The notes: generated from the sequence alone by a model not told the origin. A stretch of 64,000 nucleotides of DNA from Thermoplasmata archaeon (GCA_021817245.1 JAKAVQ010000001.1:62001-126000); one strand, 5' to 3'; positions 7,038 through 16,256 are shown, numbered from the stretch's first letter. Translations and numbers: made by a program.

Positions 7038-8936
7038 ATGGCAAAGACCATCGGAATCGACCTCGGAACAAGCAACTCGGCGGCGGCGGTCCTCGAGGGG
7101 GGCCGGCCGGTCATCATCCCGAGCGCGGAAGGGACGACCGTCGGCGGCGGGAAGGCGTTCCCGTCGTACGTCGCGTTCACCAAGGACGGACAGCTGATCG
7201 TCGGGGAACCGGCCCGACGGCAGGCGATCTCGAACCCGGAGGGGACGGTGACCGCCTTCAAGCGGAAGATGGGGACCGACTACCAGTACACGATCCACGG
7301 CAAGAAGTACACGCCGCAACAGCTCTCCGCCTTCTTACTCCAGAAGATCAAGCGGGACGCCGAGGCGTTCCTCGGCGACAAGGTGGAGAAGGCCGTCGTG
7401 ACCGTACCGGCCTACTTCAACGACAACCAGCGCCAGGCGACGAAGGACGCCGGTGCGATCGCCGGGCTCGACGTCGTCCGCATCATCAACGAGCCGACGG
7501 CCGCTTCGCTCGCCTACGGCCTCGACAAGGCCGGCAAGAACCAGAAGATCCTCGTCTTCGACCTCGGAGGCGGAACGCTCGACGTCACGATCATGGAGTT
7601 CGGCGACGGGGTCTTCGAGGTCATCTCGACGAGCGGGGACACCCAGCTCGGCGGGACCGACATGGACAGCGTCCTGACCGAGTGGATCGCCGGGGAGTTC
7701 CAGAAGGAATCCGGGGTCAACGTGCGCAACGACAAGATGGCGATGCAGCGGGTCCGGGACGCGGCGGAGAAGGCGAAGATCGAGCTGTCGTCCACGATCG
7801 AGACCCAGCTGAACCTCCCGTTCCTCACGGCGACGAACGAGGGTCCGAAGCATCTGACCCTCGCCCTCACCCGGGCCAAGCTCGAGGAGCTCGTCCGCCC
7901 GATCATCGAGCGGTGCCGCTCACCGGTCGAGCAGTCGCTGCGCGACGCGAAGCTCTCGAAGGAGCAGATCGACCGCGTCGTGCTCGTCGGAGGACCCACG
8001 CGCATGCCGGTCGTCCAGAAGTTCCTCGAGCAGTCGATCGGCCGGCCCATCGAGCGGGGCGTCGACCCGATGGAGTGCGTCGCGATGGGCGCGTCGATCC
8101 AAGGCGGCGTGCTGGCCGGCGAGGTCAAGGACGTCGTGCTGCTCGACGTGACCCCGCTCTCGCTCGGGGTCGAGACCCTCGGCGGGGTCTTCACCCGCCT
8201 CATCGAGCGGAACACGACCATCCCGAGCCGCAAGAGCCAGATCTTCACCACCGCGGCGGACAACCAGTCGTCGGTCGAGATCCAGGTCTTCCAGGGCGAG
8301 CGTCCGATGGCGGCCGACAACGTCGCGCTCGGGAGCTTCCTCCTGACCGGCATGCCCCCCGCGCCCCGGGGGGTTCCACAGGTCGAGGTCGGGTTCGACA
8401 TCGACGCGAACGGTATCCTCAACGTCTCCGCGAAGGACCTCGCGACCGGCCGCAAGCAGGGGATCACGATCACCGCGTCGAACAAGCTCTCGAAAGACGA
8501 GGTGCAGCGGATGGTCCACCAGGCCGAGGAGTTCGCCGAGAAGGACCGGGAGCGCGCCGATCTCGTGACCGCGCGCAACCAGGCGGAGTCGCTCGCCTAC
8601 GAGGCCGAGCGGCTACTCACCGACCAGAAGGACAAGATCGACTCGGCGGACGCGGAGAGCGTCCGGGCGAAGGTACAGGCGGTCCGAGACGTCGTCCAGA
8701 AGAAGGACGCGACCAAGGCCGAGATCCAGGCGAAGGCCGACGAGCTGACGCATGCCCTCCACGGGATCTCGCAGAAGCTCTACCAATCCGGGGCCACGCC
8801 CCCGGGCGCTCCGAGCCCGCCGCCGACCGAGGAGACGTCGTCGGAGAGCCCGGGCGCCGGGAGCGTCCCCGGGGCCGTCGACGCCGACTTCAAGGTCGTC
8901 GACAAAGAGGACGGGAAGGAGCACGGCTCTTCGTGA
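7038..8936 (+). CDS. dnaK: Molecular chaperone DnaK (Hsp70)
   Basis: A full-length 632-residue Hsp70 that folds proteins in an ATP-dependent cycle in the cytoplasm. The nucleotide-binding domain begins [15 protein letters not shown] and includes [33 protein letters not shown] and [12 protein letters not shown]. The substrate-binding domain follows [13 protein letters not shown] (residue ~372 on), with the helical lid after ~490 and a Gly/Pro-rich, acidic tail. The ATG at 7038 has a strong GGAGG seven bases upstream. grpE and dnaJ are not adjacent, although they usually cluster with dnaK. Archaeal dnaK genes are generally regarded as acquired from bacteria. Confidence 0.97.
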   Translation: MAKTIGIDLGTSNSAAAVLEGGRPVIIPSAEGTTVGGGKAFPSYVAFTKDGQLIVGEPARRQAISNPEGTVTAFKRKMGTDYQYTIHGKKYTPQQLSAFLLQKIKRDAEAFLGDKVEKAVVTVPAYFNDNQRQATKDAGAIAGLDVVRIINEPTAASLAYGLDKAGKNQKILVFDLGGGTLDVTIMEFGDGVFEVISTSGDTQLGGTDMDSVLTEWIAGEFQKESGVNVRNDKMAMQRVRDAAEKAKIELSSTIETQLNLPFLTATNEGPKHLTLALTRAKLEELVRPIIERCRSPVEQSLRDAKLSKEQIDRVVLVGGPTRMPVVQKFLEQSIGRPIERGVDPMECVAMGASIQGGVLAGEVKDVVLLDVTPLSLGVETLGGVFTRLIERNTTIPSRKSQIFTTAADNQSSVEIQVFQGERPMAADNVALGSFLLTGMPPAPRGVPQVEVGFDIDANGILNVSAKDLATGRKQGITITASNKLSKDEVQRMVHQAEEFAEKDRERADLVTARNQAESLAYEAERLLTDQKDKIDSADAESVRAKVQAVRDVVQKKDATKAEIQAKADELTHALHGISQKLYQSGATPPGAPSPPPTEETSSESPGAGSVPGAVDADFKVVDKEDGKEHGSS

Positions 8937-8963
8937 GCCGGCGCCCCGGCGCTCTCCCCGTTC

Positions 8964-10094
8964 CTACCGACCCGGGAGGGGCCGGGGCCAGACCCGTCCC
9001 TTCGCCGGGCCGACGTACTCGACCTCGGGCCGGATCAGGCGGTTGTCGCGCGCCTGCTCGAGCGCGTGCGCGGCCCAGCCGGCGGTTCGGGCGACGGCGA
9101 AGGTCGGAGTGAAGAGCGCGGGCGGGAGCCCGATCGCCTCGAGGACGACCGCGCTGTAGTACTCCACGTTCGTGAAGAGGCGCGCGTTCGGTCGGGCCTG
9201 TCGGAGGGCCGCGAGCGCGCTCCGCTCGACGGCCTCGGCGAGCGCGAGCCGGTCGGGGCGCGCCACGGAGCGGGCGATCTCGTGGAGGACGAGACCGCGG
9301 GGGTCCTCGGCCTTGTACGCGCGGTGGCCGAAGCCGTAGAGAACCTCCCGCCGGGCGAGCCGCTCCCCGATCCACGCGTCGGCCCGATCCGGCCGGCCGA
9401 TCGCGTCGAGCATTTCGGAGACTCGCGACGGGGCCCCTCCGTGGACGGGCCCCTTCAGCGTCGCGAGCGCGGCCGTGGCGGCGCTGACGAGGTCCGACTG
9501 GGTCGAGATCGCGACGCGGAGCGCGAACGTCGACGCGTTCATCCCGTGGTCGGCGAGGAGATCGAGGTAACCCTCCAGGGCGCGGACCCGGTCGGGCGAC
9601 GGCGCCTCGCCCGTGATCATGTAAAGGTAGTTCGCCGCATGCGACCATCGGTCCTCCGGCGGGATCGGCGCGAGCCCCCGCGAGCGGCGTACGTGCCGCG
9701 CCAGGAGGACGGGTGTCTGGGCGATCAGCCGGAAACCCTGCTCCTCGGTGGGCGGGTAGGCGTAGCTTCCGTCTCCGAGGGCGGAGAGGATCGTGCGCAA
9801 CGCCTCGAGCGGGGGAAGGTCCGGCGGAAGGGCGTCCACAACCTGCTCGACGGCCGGTGCGACCGTCCGGTGCGCCCGCAGCGCCTCCACGACCCCGGTC
9901 GCCGGGTCGGAGGCGGGAGGATCCCCGTAGAGGAGCAGGTGGACGACCGACTCGTACGGCACGCCCGGGACGAGGTCGCGGACATCGAAGCCCCGGTAGA
10001 CGAGCTCCCCCGTCGAGCCTCCGACCCACGAGATCGCCGACCGGCCGACCGCCACATCGTCGAGACCCTTCGAATAGTGGAGCGCAGACGCCAT
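8964..10094 (-). CDS. gltA: Citrate synthase
   Basis: A 376-residue citrate synthase that condenses oxaloacetate and acetyl-CoA at TCA entry. Key histidines are in LADHGMNASTFA and GFGHRAYK, and the C-terminal signature TPTFAVARTAGWAAH and NRLIRPEVEYVGP is present. The usual catalytic Asp of the NVDFYSG motif is Glu here (NVEYYSAVVLEA), a substitution I believe occurs in some citrate/methylcitrate synthases. The short length matches archaeal and Gram-positive types. The ATG at 10094 is about 26 bases from a TATA-like CTTAG, so probably leaderless. 2-Methylcitrate synthase activity cannot be excluded. Confidence 0.92.
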   Translation of the reverse strand: MASALHYSKGLDDVAVGRSAISWVGGSTGELVYRGFDVRDLVPGVPYESVVHLLLYGDPPASDPATGVVEALRAHRTVAPAVEQVVDALPPDLPPLEALRTILSALGDGSYAYPPTEEQGFRLIAQTPVLLARHVRRSRGLAPIPPEDRWSHAANYLYMITGEAPSPDRVRALEGYLDLLADHGMNASTFALRVAISTQSDLVSAATAALATLKGPVHGGAPSRVSEMLDAIGRPDRADAWIGERLARREVLYGFGHRAYKAEDPRGLVLHEIARSVARPDRLALAEAVERSALAALRQARPNARLFTNVEYYSAVVLEAIGLPPALFTPTFAVARTAGWAAHALEQARDNRLIRPEVEYVGPAKGRVWPRPLPGR

Positions 10095-10117
10095 GGGACG
10101 GGCAGGAGGCCCGGAGG

Positions 10118-10122
10118 CTTAG
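10118..10122 (-). promoter_or_regulatory. TATA-like box for citrate synthase
   Basis: CTTAG core on the minus-strand side of a divergent promoter region, about 26 bases before the ATG at 10094. Confidence 0.4.
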
Positions 10123-10144
10123 CCTGCGCGTCGGTCGAGAAAAG

Positions 10145-10150
10145 GCTAAA
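10145..10150 (+). promoter_or_regulatory. TATA box for lsm-ribK-raSEA-nadE operon
   Basis: GCTAAA about 26 bases before the lsm ATG at 10174, preceded by an A-rich stretch; leaderless spacing. Confidence 0.55.
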
Positions 10151-10173
10151 GGTCGCGTCTCGGTCGGTTCGCG

Positions 10174-10416
10174 ATGCCGGAAGCGCCGAGCCACCTTCTC
10201 GACCGGGTGCTCCAACAGCGCGTCGTGCTCACCCTCAAGGACGCGCGTCGGCTGACGGGAAAGCTCGTCGGCGTCGACGAGCACATGAACCTCGTGCTGG
10301 ACGACGCCGAAGAGACGACGAGCGAGGCGACCCGTCGGCTCGGTCGCGTCGTCTTGCGCGGGTCCAATCTCGTCGCGCTCAACGCCCCCCCGACCGGCTC
10401 GGGTAAGCCGGCCTGA
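10174..10416 (+). CDS. Sm-like (LSm/SmAP) RNA-binding protein
   Basis: An 80-residue archaeal Sm protein that forms heptameric rings binding U-rich RNA. The Sm1 motif is VVLTLKDARRLTGKLVGVDEHMNLVLDDAEE, and Sm2 is GRVVLRGSNLVALNAP. Length matches the family. It starts at the ATG at 10174 behind a TATA box and leads a compact operon with riboflavin kinase, RaSEA and NAD synthetase, a mix of RNA and cofactor functions. Confidence 0.95.
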   Translation: MPEAPSHLLDRVLQQRVVLTLKDARRLTGKLVGVDEHMNLVLDDAEETTSEATRRLGRVVLRGSNLVALNAPPTGSGKPA

Positions 10417-10418
10417 CC

Positions 10419-11120
10419 GTGCCTGCCGCTCCCCCGTCCGCCGAGCTCGGTCGGCTGCGCACCCGCGGCGAGTCGCTCGCGGTGCTGAAGTGCCTCGCGC
10501 TCGGCGGAGCGGACCACACCCCGGTGGTCGTCACTTCGCGGGAGCTCGGTGAGAAGATCGGCGTCAGCCAGCAGGCGGCGGACCGCTACCTGGTCGCGCT
10601 CGAGAAGCGCGGGCTTGTTTCCCGATCTCTCGCCCAGCGCCGGCAGCGCCTCCTGGTCACCGCGGCCGGGATGGACCAGCTGCGCGCCGAGTACCACTCC
10701 TACCGTCGCATCTTCGAGGGTCCGGCCCAGCTCTCGTTCGCGGGCAAGGTCGTCTCGGGCCTCGGGGAGGGCCAGTACTACCTCAGCCAACCGGGCTACG
10801 TCGTCCAGTTCACCGAGCGCCTGGGCTACGGGCCGTATCCGGGGACCCTGAACGTCCGGGTGACGGCGGAGGCGCTCCGCAAGATCGACCTCGTGCGCGA
10901 CTGGACCGGGATCCGGATCGACGGCTTCCAGGCGAGCGGCCGGACCTTCGGCGGGGCCTCCTGCTTTCCGGCGCGGATGAACGGGCACTCCTGCCACCTC
11001 ATCCACCCGGACCGCACGCACTACCAGGACGTGGTGGAGTTCGTGGCCCCCGAGCGGCTCCGGGACGCCCTCCCCGTGAAGGACGGCGACTCGGTCACGG
11101 TCGAGATCGAGGAGCCGTGA
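10419..11120 (+). CDS. ribK: CTP-dependent riboflavin kinase with N-terminal winged helix
   Basis: A 233-residue enzyme that makes FMN from riboflavin using CTP, the archaeal alternative to bacterial RibF. Residues ~15-90 are a winged HTH (VTSRELGEKIGVSQQAADRYLVALEKRG), as in Thermoplasma homologues. The kinase domain carries GKVVSGLGEGQYYLSQPGY and GYGPYPGTLNVRV (nucleotide and substrate site) and ends with GDSVTVEIEEP. The GTG start lies two bases after the lsm stop. The N-terminal domain may make it a regulator as well as an enzyme. The stop overlaps the next start (GTGA). Confidence 0.95.
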   Translation: MPAAPPSAELGRLRTRGESLAVLKCLALGGADHTPVVVTSRELGEKIGVSQQAADRYLVALEKRGLVSRSLAQRRQRLLVTAAGMDQLRAEYHSYRRIFEGPAQLSFAGKVVSGLGEGQYYLSQPGYVVQFTERLGYGPYPGTLNVRVTAEALRKIDLVRDWTGIRIDGFQASGRTFGGASCFPARMNGHSCHLIHPDRTHYQDVVEFVAPERLRDALPVKDGDSVTVEIEEP

Positions 11121-12139
11121 CGCGGGAATCGCTCGCGCGCACCGTCGCGCGGGACCGCCGACCGCCTCCCGCCCCTCCGTCCGCCGCGTCCCGGTACGTC
11201 AACCAGTGGACCGAGGACGAGGCGCTCGGCGGCGAGCGGGTCCGTGCGTTCGTCTTGATCCTGAAGACCCGCGGCTGCTACTGGGCGGACGTCAAGGGCT
11301 GCTCGATGTGCGGCTACGCCAAGGACACGCTCGGTCGCTCGGCGACGCCGACCGAGCTCTCCGAGCAGCTCGCGCGGGCGCTCGACCGGTATCGAGAAGA
11401 GCCGTACGTGAAGGTCTACACCTCCGGAAGCTTCCTCGACGACCGGGAGGTCGATCCCGAGAGCCGGCTCGCGCTGGTCCGGTCCTTTTCCGGACGGGCC
11501 CGACGGCTGCTCTTCGAGACGCTCCCCGAGTTCGCGTCCGAAACCGCGCTCGACCCTCTCCGAGCGTCGTTCCGGGGAGAGCTCGAGGTCGCGCTTGGGC
11601 TCGAGACGACCGACCCTACGGTGCTGGCGCGCTACGTCCACAAGAGCGCGTCGCCGGGGGAGTACCTCGACGCCGCCGACCGGGTCCGCGCGGCCGGTCT
11701 CCGGGCGAAGGCGTACCTTCTGTTGAAGCCCCCGTACCTGACCGAGCGGGAGGCGGTCGAGGACGTCGTTCGCTCGGTGGGGGAAGCCGCCGGGCACTTC
11801 GACGCGCTGTCGGTCAACCCGGTGCACATCCAGAACGGGACGGTCGTCGAGTGGCTCTACCACCGGGGCCGCTACCGGCCTCCGTGGCTCTGGTCGGTGG
11901 TCGAGGCGCTCCGCCGAGGCGCGGAGCGTCGCGGCGCCGCCCGTCTCGTCTCGTTCCCGACGGCGGGGGGATTGGCGCGCGGTCCCCACAACTGCGGCGA
12001 GTGCGACGCACGCGTGCTCGCGGCGATCCAGGAGGCGTCCCTCCGCCAGGAGTTCGGCTCGCTCGCGGATCTGGACTGCTCCTGTCGCAGCGTCTGGGAG
12101 GCGAAAGGTCGGCTCGAACCGCTCGGAGTGGAGGCGTGA
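11117..12139 (+). CDS. Archaeosine biosynthesis radical SAM protein RaSEA
   Basis: A 340-residue radical SAM enzyme that, with ArcS, completes archaeosine (G+) at position 15 of tRNA. The 4Fe-4S ligands are in TRGCYWADVKGCSMCGYAKDT (C-x7-C-x2-C spacing, characteristic of this family rather than the usual CxxxCxxC). Later motifs are VKVYTSGSFLDDREV, LETLPEF-like LFETLPEFAS, GLETTDPTVLARYVHK and a C-terminal Cys cluster (HNCGECDARV, DLDCSC). The GTG start overlaps the ribK stop, and the stop overlaps nadE (GTGA). No arcS gene is in this window. Confidence 0.92.
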   Translation: MTRESLARTVARDRRPPPAPPSAASRYVNQWTEDEALGGERVRAFVLILKTRGCYWADVKGCSMCGYAKDTLGRSATPTELSEQLARALDRYREEPYVKVYTSGSFLDDREVDPESRLALVRSFSGRARRLLFETLPEFASETALDPLRASFRGELEVALGLETTDPTVLARYVHKSASPGEYLDAADRVRAAGLRAKAYLLLKPPYLTEREAVEDVVRSVGEAAGHFDALSVNPVHIQNGTVVEWLYHRGRYRPPWLWSVVEALRRGAERRGAARLVSFPTAGGLARGPHNCGECDARVLAAIQEASLRQEFGSLADLDCSCRSVWEAKGRLEPLGVEA

Positions 12140-12948
12140 CCCTCCCGCTCGTCCCTCGCCTGCCGGCGCACGCCGTCCCGACGATCCACCAGTTCCTTCG
12201 CGCGCACGCGCTCGCGGACGGGGCCCAGGGGGTCGTGGTCGGGCTCTCGGGCGGGATCGACAGCGCCCTCGTGGCGCGGCTCGCGCGGGATGCGCTCGGC
12301 CCGGAGCGGGTGCTCGGCGTGCTGTTGCCGGACGGGGCGTTTCCGCCGGCGCTTCTCGAGGAGACCGAGGCCTACGGCCGCGCGCTGGGGATCGAGCTCC
12401 GGGTCGTGCCGGTCGATCCGTTCGTCCGCGCGTTCTCCTTGGCGCTTCCGGAAGTGCACGACCGGGTCGCGCTCGGCAACGCGGTCGCGCGGTTCCGGAT
12501 GGTCCTGTGGTACACCCTCGCCCGGGAGACCCACCGCCTCGTCGCGGGGACCGGCAACAAGTCCGAGATCCTGCTCGGCTACTTCACAAAGTACGGGGAC
12601 GGAGGCGTCGACCTGCTACCGATCGGCGACCTCTTCAAGACGGAGGTGCGGGCGCTCGCCGCCGATCTCGGCCTCCCCGAGGCGGTCCGGGCCCGGGCCC
12701 CGTCGGCCGGTCTCTGGGAGGGCCAGACGGACGAGGAGGAGCTCGGGATCACGTACGACGATGCCGATCGGATCCTCCGGGGGCTCGAGCAGTTGCTCGA
12801 CCCGGAGGAGATTGTCGCCGCCACCGGATTCCCGGCCGAACGGGTCCAGCTCGTGATCGACCGGGTGGAGCGGAACCGCCACAAGCGGCGCCCGCCCCCG
12901 ATCCCGAAGGTCGGCTTAAGGACGGTCGGACTCGACTGGCGCGACTAG
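12136..12948 (+). CDS. nadE: NAD+ synthetase (ammonia-dependent)
   Basis: A 270-residue NadE that amidates nicotinic acid adenine dinucleotide to NAD+ using ATP and ammonia. The PP-loop is VVVGLSGGIDSALVARLA (residue ~30), followed by GTGNKSEILLGYFTKYGDGGVDLLPIGDLFKTEVR and PSAGLWEGQTDEEELGITYDD, all conserved in NadE. There is no glutaminase domain, so it needs free ammonia. The GTG start overlaps the raSEA stop by four bases. It is the last tightly coupled gene of the operon. Confidence 0.95.
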   Translation: MTLPLVPRLPAHAVPTIHQFLRAHALADGAQGVVVGLSGGIDSALVARLARDALGPERVLGVLLPDGAFPPALLEETEAYGRALGIELRVVPVDPFVRAFSLALPEVHDRVALGNAVARFRMVLWYTLARETHRLVAGTGNKSEILLGYFTKYGDGGVDLLPIGDLFKTEVRALAADLGLPEAVRARAPSAGLWEGQTDEEELGITYDDADRILRGLEQLLDPEEIVAATGFPAERVQLVIDRVERNRHKRRPPPIPKVGLRTVGLDWRD

Positions 12949-13040
12949 CCTCCTCGGTCCCCTCGCGCGACCCCCGGCTTGGCGCGCAACGTTTTTCCCC
13001 GCCGGGGGCTCGGGGCACCGTCTTTCGAGTCGGGACCTCC

Positions 13041-13925
13041 ATGGACCGAGCGACCTACCAGCGGCTCTACGACGCCCTCGTCACGTACGAGGACGTGCAC
13101 CGGATCGCGCACGACGAGCACCGGGACGAGGAGCTCCTCTTCGTGATCCACACGCACCGCGTCACCCGGGACGCGACCCGACGGTTCTACGTCGTCAAGC
13201 GGCAGATCCCCCGCCTCGTTGGCCAGTGGAAGCACGGGCGTTCGATCTTCGACATCGCGCGGGAGTGGAACTTCCCTCCGGTCCTCATGGGCCAGCAGAT
13301 GCTCGGCGAGCTCGGGATCCCCCGGAAGAAGGTCTGGCAGACGTTCCTGCATCCCGAGACCGCGCCGGACCAGCGGATCCGCGACGAGGTCGAGCAGCTC
13401 CTCGCGCACGACTTCATCTACTCGCCCCGAGGCATGGAGCTCCAGCGCGAGCGCGGTCGTAAGGGCGAGGATCGCCTCCAGCGGTGGCTCGAGAAGCACG
13501 GGATCGGCTACCGGACCGAGAAGGATCTCCGCGGGAAGTACGCGAAGACGCCGGACGCGCTCCTCGACGACCCGATCATCTTCTTCGGCCAGAAGCTGAC
13601 CTGGATCGAGTCGAAGGCGAACTTCGGGGACGACGTCGAGCTCCGCAAGAACCTGCGGCGCCAACTCGCCCCGTACACCGAGCTCTTCGGCGAGGGGGCG
13701 GTCGTCTACTGGTACGGGTACGTCGACGGGGCGGAGTCCCCGCCGGGGATCCTCTTGTGGGACGGGGAGACGTTCGAAGGGATCACGCCGACCGTGCCGC
13801 CCCGGACCGAACGATCTCACGCTGCGCACCCGTCGCGAGATCACGCTCGACCACCGACCCCGGGGCCGTCTCCTTCAGCCCCACGATCAGCGCACGACGC
13901 GCCCGGCGGCGCGCCGCCTCTTTGA
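13041..13925 (+). CDS. TPD-motif nuclease-like protein (CDIN1/C15orf41 family)
   Basis: A protein of 294 residues belonging to the TPD family, the archaeal relatives of human CDAN1-interacting nuclease 1. It has an N-terminal helical HTH-like part (residues ~1-130) and a PD-(D/E)xK-type nuclease domain holding KTPDALLDDPIIFFGQKLTWIESKANFG, which supplies the TPD motif and the ESK catalytic residues. The ATG at 13041 starts MDRATYQRLYDAL. The last ~46 residues are low-complexity and antisense to the 3' end of hisS, so the functional protein probably ends near FEGITPTVPP. DNA substrate and role are unknown. Confidence 0.85.
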   Translation: MDRATYQRLYDALVTYEDVHRIAHDEHRDEELLFVIHTHRVTRDATRRFYVVKRQIPRLVGQWKHGRSIFDIAREWNFPPVLMGQQMLGELGIPRKKVWQTFLHPETAPDQRIRDEVEQLLAHDFIYSPRGMELQRERGRKGEDRLQRWLEKHGIGYRTEKDLRGKYAKTPDALLDDPIIFFGQKLTWIESKANFGDDVELRKNLRRQLAPYTELFGEGAVVYWYGYVDGAESPPGILLWDGETFEGITPTVPPRTERSHAAHPSRDHARPPTPGPSPSAPRSAHDAPGGAPPL

Positions 13926-15084
13926 GCTGGCGGGACATCGACCGACCGAGAAGGTCGGCGTCCGCGCTCACGCCGGCGCGACGCAATTCCTCGACGAGCG
14001 CGACGGCGTCCGCGTGGAGGGCCGAGTCGACGACCACGACATAGGTGTCGAGCGGGGGCTCTCCTTCCGGCCACCGATTTCCGCTCCGCAGGAGGAGCTC
14101 GAGCGTCTGGTCGCCGATCGCGAGCCCGACGGCGGGCGTCGGGGGGCCCCCGAACAGTTCGACCAGGTGATCGTAGCGGCCGCCCCCGAAAACGGACCGG
14201 CCCTCCCCCGAGCGGTCGTACGCCTCGAAGACCGTGGACGTGTAGTAGGCGAGGCCCCGGACCACCGTCGGGTCGAGGACCACGCGGTCGGCGAGGCCCG
14301 CCCGCGCGAGCAACGCGAAGAGGGCGCGCAGCCGGTCGGCCCCCGCGCGCCCGGGGACGTCGAGTCCGTCGTGCTCGAGTCCGTCGAGATACGCTCCGAC
14401 GCGCTCCGGGGAAAGCCCCCCTCCGACCGCTCGCAGGCGGTCGGCGAGCTCCGCCGCCCGATCGGGGACGACGCCAGCGGCGACGAGCTCCTCGACGAAC
14501 GCGGCCGGGCCGACCTTGCGAAACCGGTCGACCGCGCGGAAGAAGCGGCCCCCGTCCGTCGCCCCGTAGAGGCGGCCGAGCCCCTCCGAGAGGGCGCGGT
14601 CGTTGACCCGCAGGGAGTACAGGTCCTTCCCGCCGACTTCGTCCAGCACGAGCGCAGCGGCGGCGAGGAGGTCGGCTTCCGCCTCGATCCCGGCGACGCC
14701 GAGGATGTCGAGGTTGAACTGGAGAAACTCGCGCGTCCGGCCGGACTGCGGCTCCTCGTAGCGCCACAACTTGGAGATCGTGAACCACTTGACCGGAAGC
14801 GGCTCGGACTTCGCTCGGTCGGCGTACACGCGCACCAGCGACGGGGTCGTTTCCGAGGCGAGCGCGACCGCGCGCCCTCCCTTGTCCGTGAACCCCCAGG
14901 TCTGGCCGGCGACCTCGTCGCCGCTCTTCACCTGGTACAGCTCGAAGCTCTCGACCGACGGCGTCTCGAGCTCGGAGTAGCCGGCCCGGCGCGCCGCGGC
15001 GCGCATGCGGCGGAGCAGCTCGCTCCGTGCCCCCGCGTCGGGCGGAGGGTAGTCACGGAAGCCTCGCAGTACCGGGAAGGTCAC
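13783..15084 (-). CDS. hisS: Histidyl-tRNA synthetase
   Basis: A 433-residue class II aminoacyl-tRNA synthetase charging tRNA-His. It has FPVLRGFRDYPPPD at the N-terminus, motif 2 around WRYEEPQSGRTREFLQFNLDILG, the histidine-A motif LAYYTSTVFEAYD, motif 3 GGGRYDHLVELFGG with VGLAIG, and the C-terminal anticodon-binding domain (~340-433). The GTG at 15084 begins the protein, supported by a TATA-like box 26 bases upstream (leaderless). It ends convergently with the TPD gene, overlapping 143 bases. The matching tRNA-His gene is at 47826-47932. Confidence 0.96.
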   Translation of the reverse strand: MTFPVLRGFRDYPPPDAGARSELLRRMRAAARRAGYSELETPSVESFELYQVKSGDEVAGQTWGFTDKGGRAVALASETTPSLVRVYADRAKSEPLPVKWFTISKLWRYEEPQSGRTREFLQFNLDILGVAGIEAEADLLAAAALVLDEVGGKDLYSLRVNDRALSEGLGRLYGATDGGRFFRAVDRFRKVGPAAFVEELVAAGVVPDRAAELADRLRAVGGGLSPERVGAYLDGLEHDGLDVPGRAGADRLRALFALLARAGLADRVVLDPTVVRGLAYYTSTVFEAYDRSGEGRSVFGGGRYDHLVELFGGPPTPAVGLAIGDQTLELLLRSGNRWPEGEPPLDTYVVVVDSALHADAVALVEELRRAGVSADADLLGRSMSRQLKEAARRRARRALIVGLKETAPGSVVERDLATGAQREIVRSGAARSA

Positions 15085-15105
15085 GCAGGGCGGACCGACC
15101 CCCCG

Positions 15106-15113
15106 GTATTTGA
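15106..15113 (-). promoter_or_regulatory. TATA box for hisS
   Basis: GTCAAATACC region on the minus strand at the very end of the upstream gene, about 26 bases before the GTG at 15084; gives hisS its own leaderless transcript. Confidence 0.55.
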
Positions 15114-16238
15114 CTACGCGGACGGCGACGAACGGGCCGGCAAAATCTCGTCCAGCGGTCCCGCACCGTCGGGCGGTGCGGTCCGGTCGAGGAACGACCG
15201 CAGTCGCTGGTAGGCCGTCACGGTCCCCACGAAGTTCCGCTGGCGCAGCTCGGCCGCGACGCCCCGCAGCTCCACGAGCGCCGGTGCGACGTCCGCCCCC
15301 GCGCTCCGGAACTCGATCATGCGGTCCCGTAGCCGGCGGAGCTCCTCGAAGAACCTCGGCTCGAGCAGCGACCACAGCGCGACCGCCGCCCGCGCGAGGA
15401 GGCGCTCGCCCTCGGCGCGTTTCCCCTCACCGAGGAAGCGCCGGCCCTCTTCGAGCGGTCCGGTGGCCGGGCCGGGGTCCCCACCCAAGTCGCGCAGCGT
15501 CTGGGCGAGGAGGTCGCACTCCGTCACGAGGATGCGGCCCACCTGCCACTCCTCCTCGAGGCGGGTAAGCTCGTCGCGGACGTGCACGAGTCGGCGCTGG
15601 GAGCCCGTGAGGTCGCCGACGAGGGTCGCGCGTCGGATCGCATCGAGCTCGACGTCCGCGCTGGGCGTCGGGACGAGCTGCGCGATCTCGTTCCGGCGTC
15701 CGAGCGCGGACTCGTACTCCTCGGTGAGGGCACTCGCGAGATGGACGAACATCTCCCGCGCGAGGACCTCGAGGCTCGCCGTGTCGTCGGCCAGTTGGGC
15801 GGCACCCCAGCGGCTTTCGAAGTCGGTGAAGTCGAGCCCGAGCCTTCGCCCGAGCTGGAAGTACTCTTCGATACGGCGCCGCACTTCGGCCGACGAGGCC
15901 GCGGCCGGCAGGGCCGGGAGGTCGCCGAGCGGGGCGATCGTCGGAGCGTCCCGGGCGGGCACCGGGGGAACGACCGCGCCGGGTCGGGTCGCCAGGAAAC
16001 GAGCGGGCCGGCTGAGGAGTCCCTGCGCGGCCGATGGCGCCGGATCGGAAGCGGAGGAAAGGTCCACGGAGGAGAGGATCTCGCCGATCGTGCGCAGGTA
16101 CGTGGGATCGGCGCCCCCTTCGCTCCCGGCGGCCTCGCGGACCGCGGAGAAGAGGTGGGTCGCGAGATGGCACCGCGGGCATTGGACCGCCGCGTCGGCA
16201 TCGGGGAGCTCGCCCCCGCACGCCGGGCAGCTCACCAT
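15114..16238 (-). CDS. Zinc-ribbon protein with long helical region, function unknown
   Basis: A 374-residue protein that begins with a zinc ribbon (MVSCPACGGELPD, then VQCPRCHLATH; two CxxC pairs). A Pro/Ala-rich linker follows (~60-110), then ~250 residues of predicted coiled or bundled helices (RRRIEEYFQLGRRLGLDF through QRRLVHVRDELTRLEEEWQVGRILV). There is no transmembrane segment. It lies 18 bases after htpX on the same strand, so it is probably cotranscribed with that membrane protease. I do not recognise the family; an adaptor or scaffold role is a guess. Confidence 0.8.
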   Translation of the reverse strand: MVSCPACGGELPDADAAVQCPRCHLATHLFSAVREAAGSEGGADPTYLRTIGEILSSVDLSSASDPAPSAAQGLLSRPARFLATRPGAVVPPVPARDAPTIAPLGDLPALPAAASSAEVRRRIEEYFQLGRRLGLDFTDFESRWGAAQLADDTASLEVLAREMFVHLASALTEEYESALGRRNEIAQLVPTPSADVELDAIRRATLVGDLTGSQRRLVHVRDELTRLEEEWQVGRILVTECDLLAQTLRDLGGDPGPATGPLEEGRRFLGEGKRAEGERLLARAAVALWSLLEPRFFEELRRLRDRMIEFRSAGADVAPALVELRGVAAELRQRNFVGTVTAYQRLRSFLDRTAPPDGAGPLDEILPARSSPSA

Positions 16239-16256
16239 GCGCCCCCGGTGTCTGTC

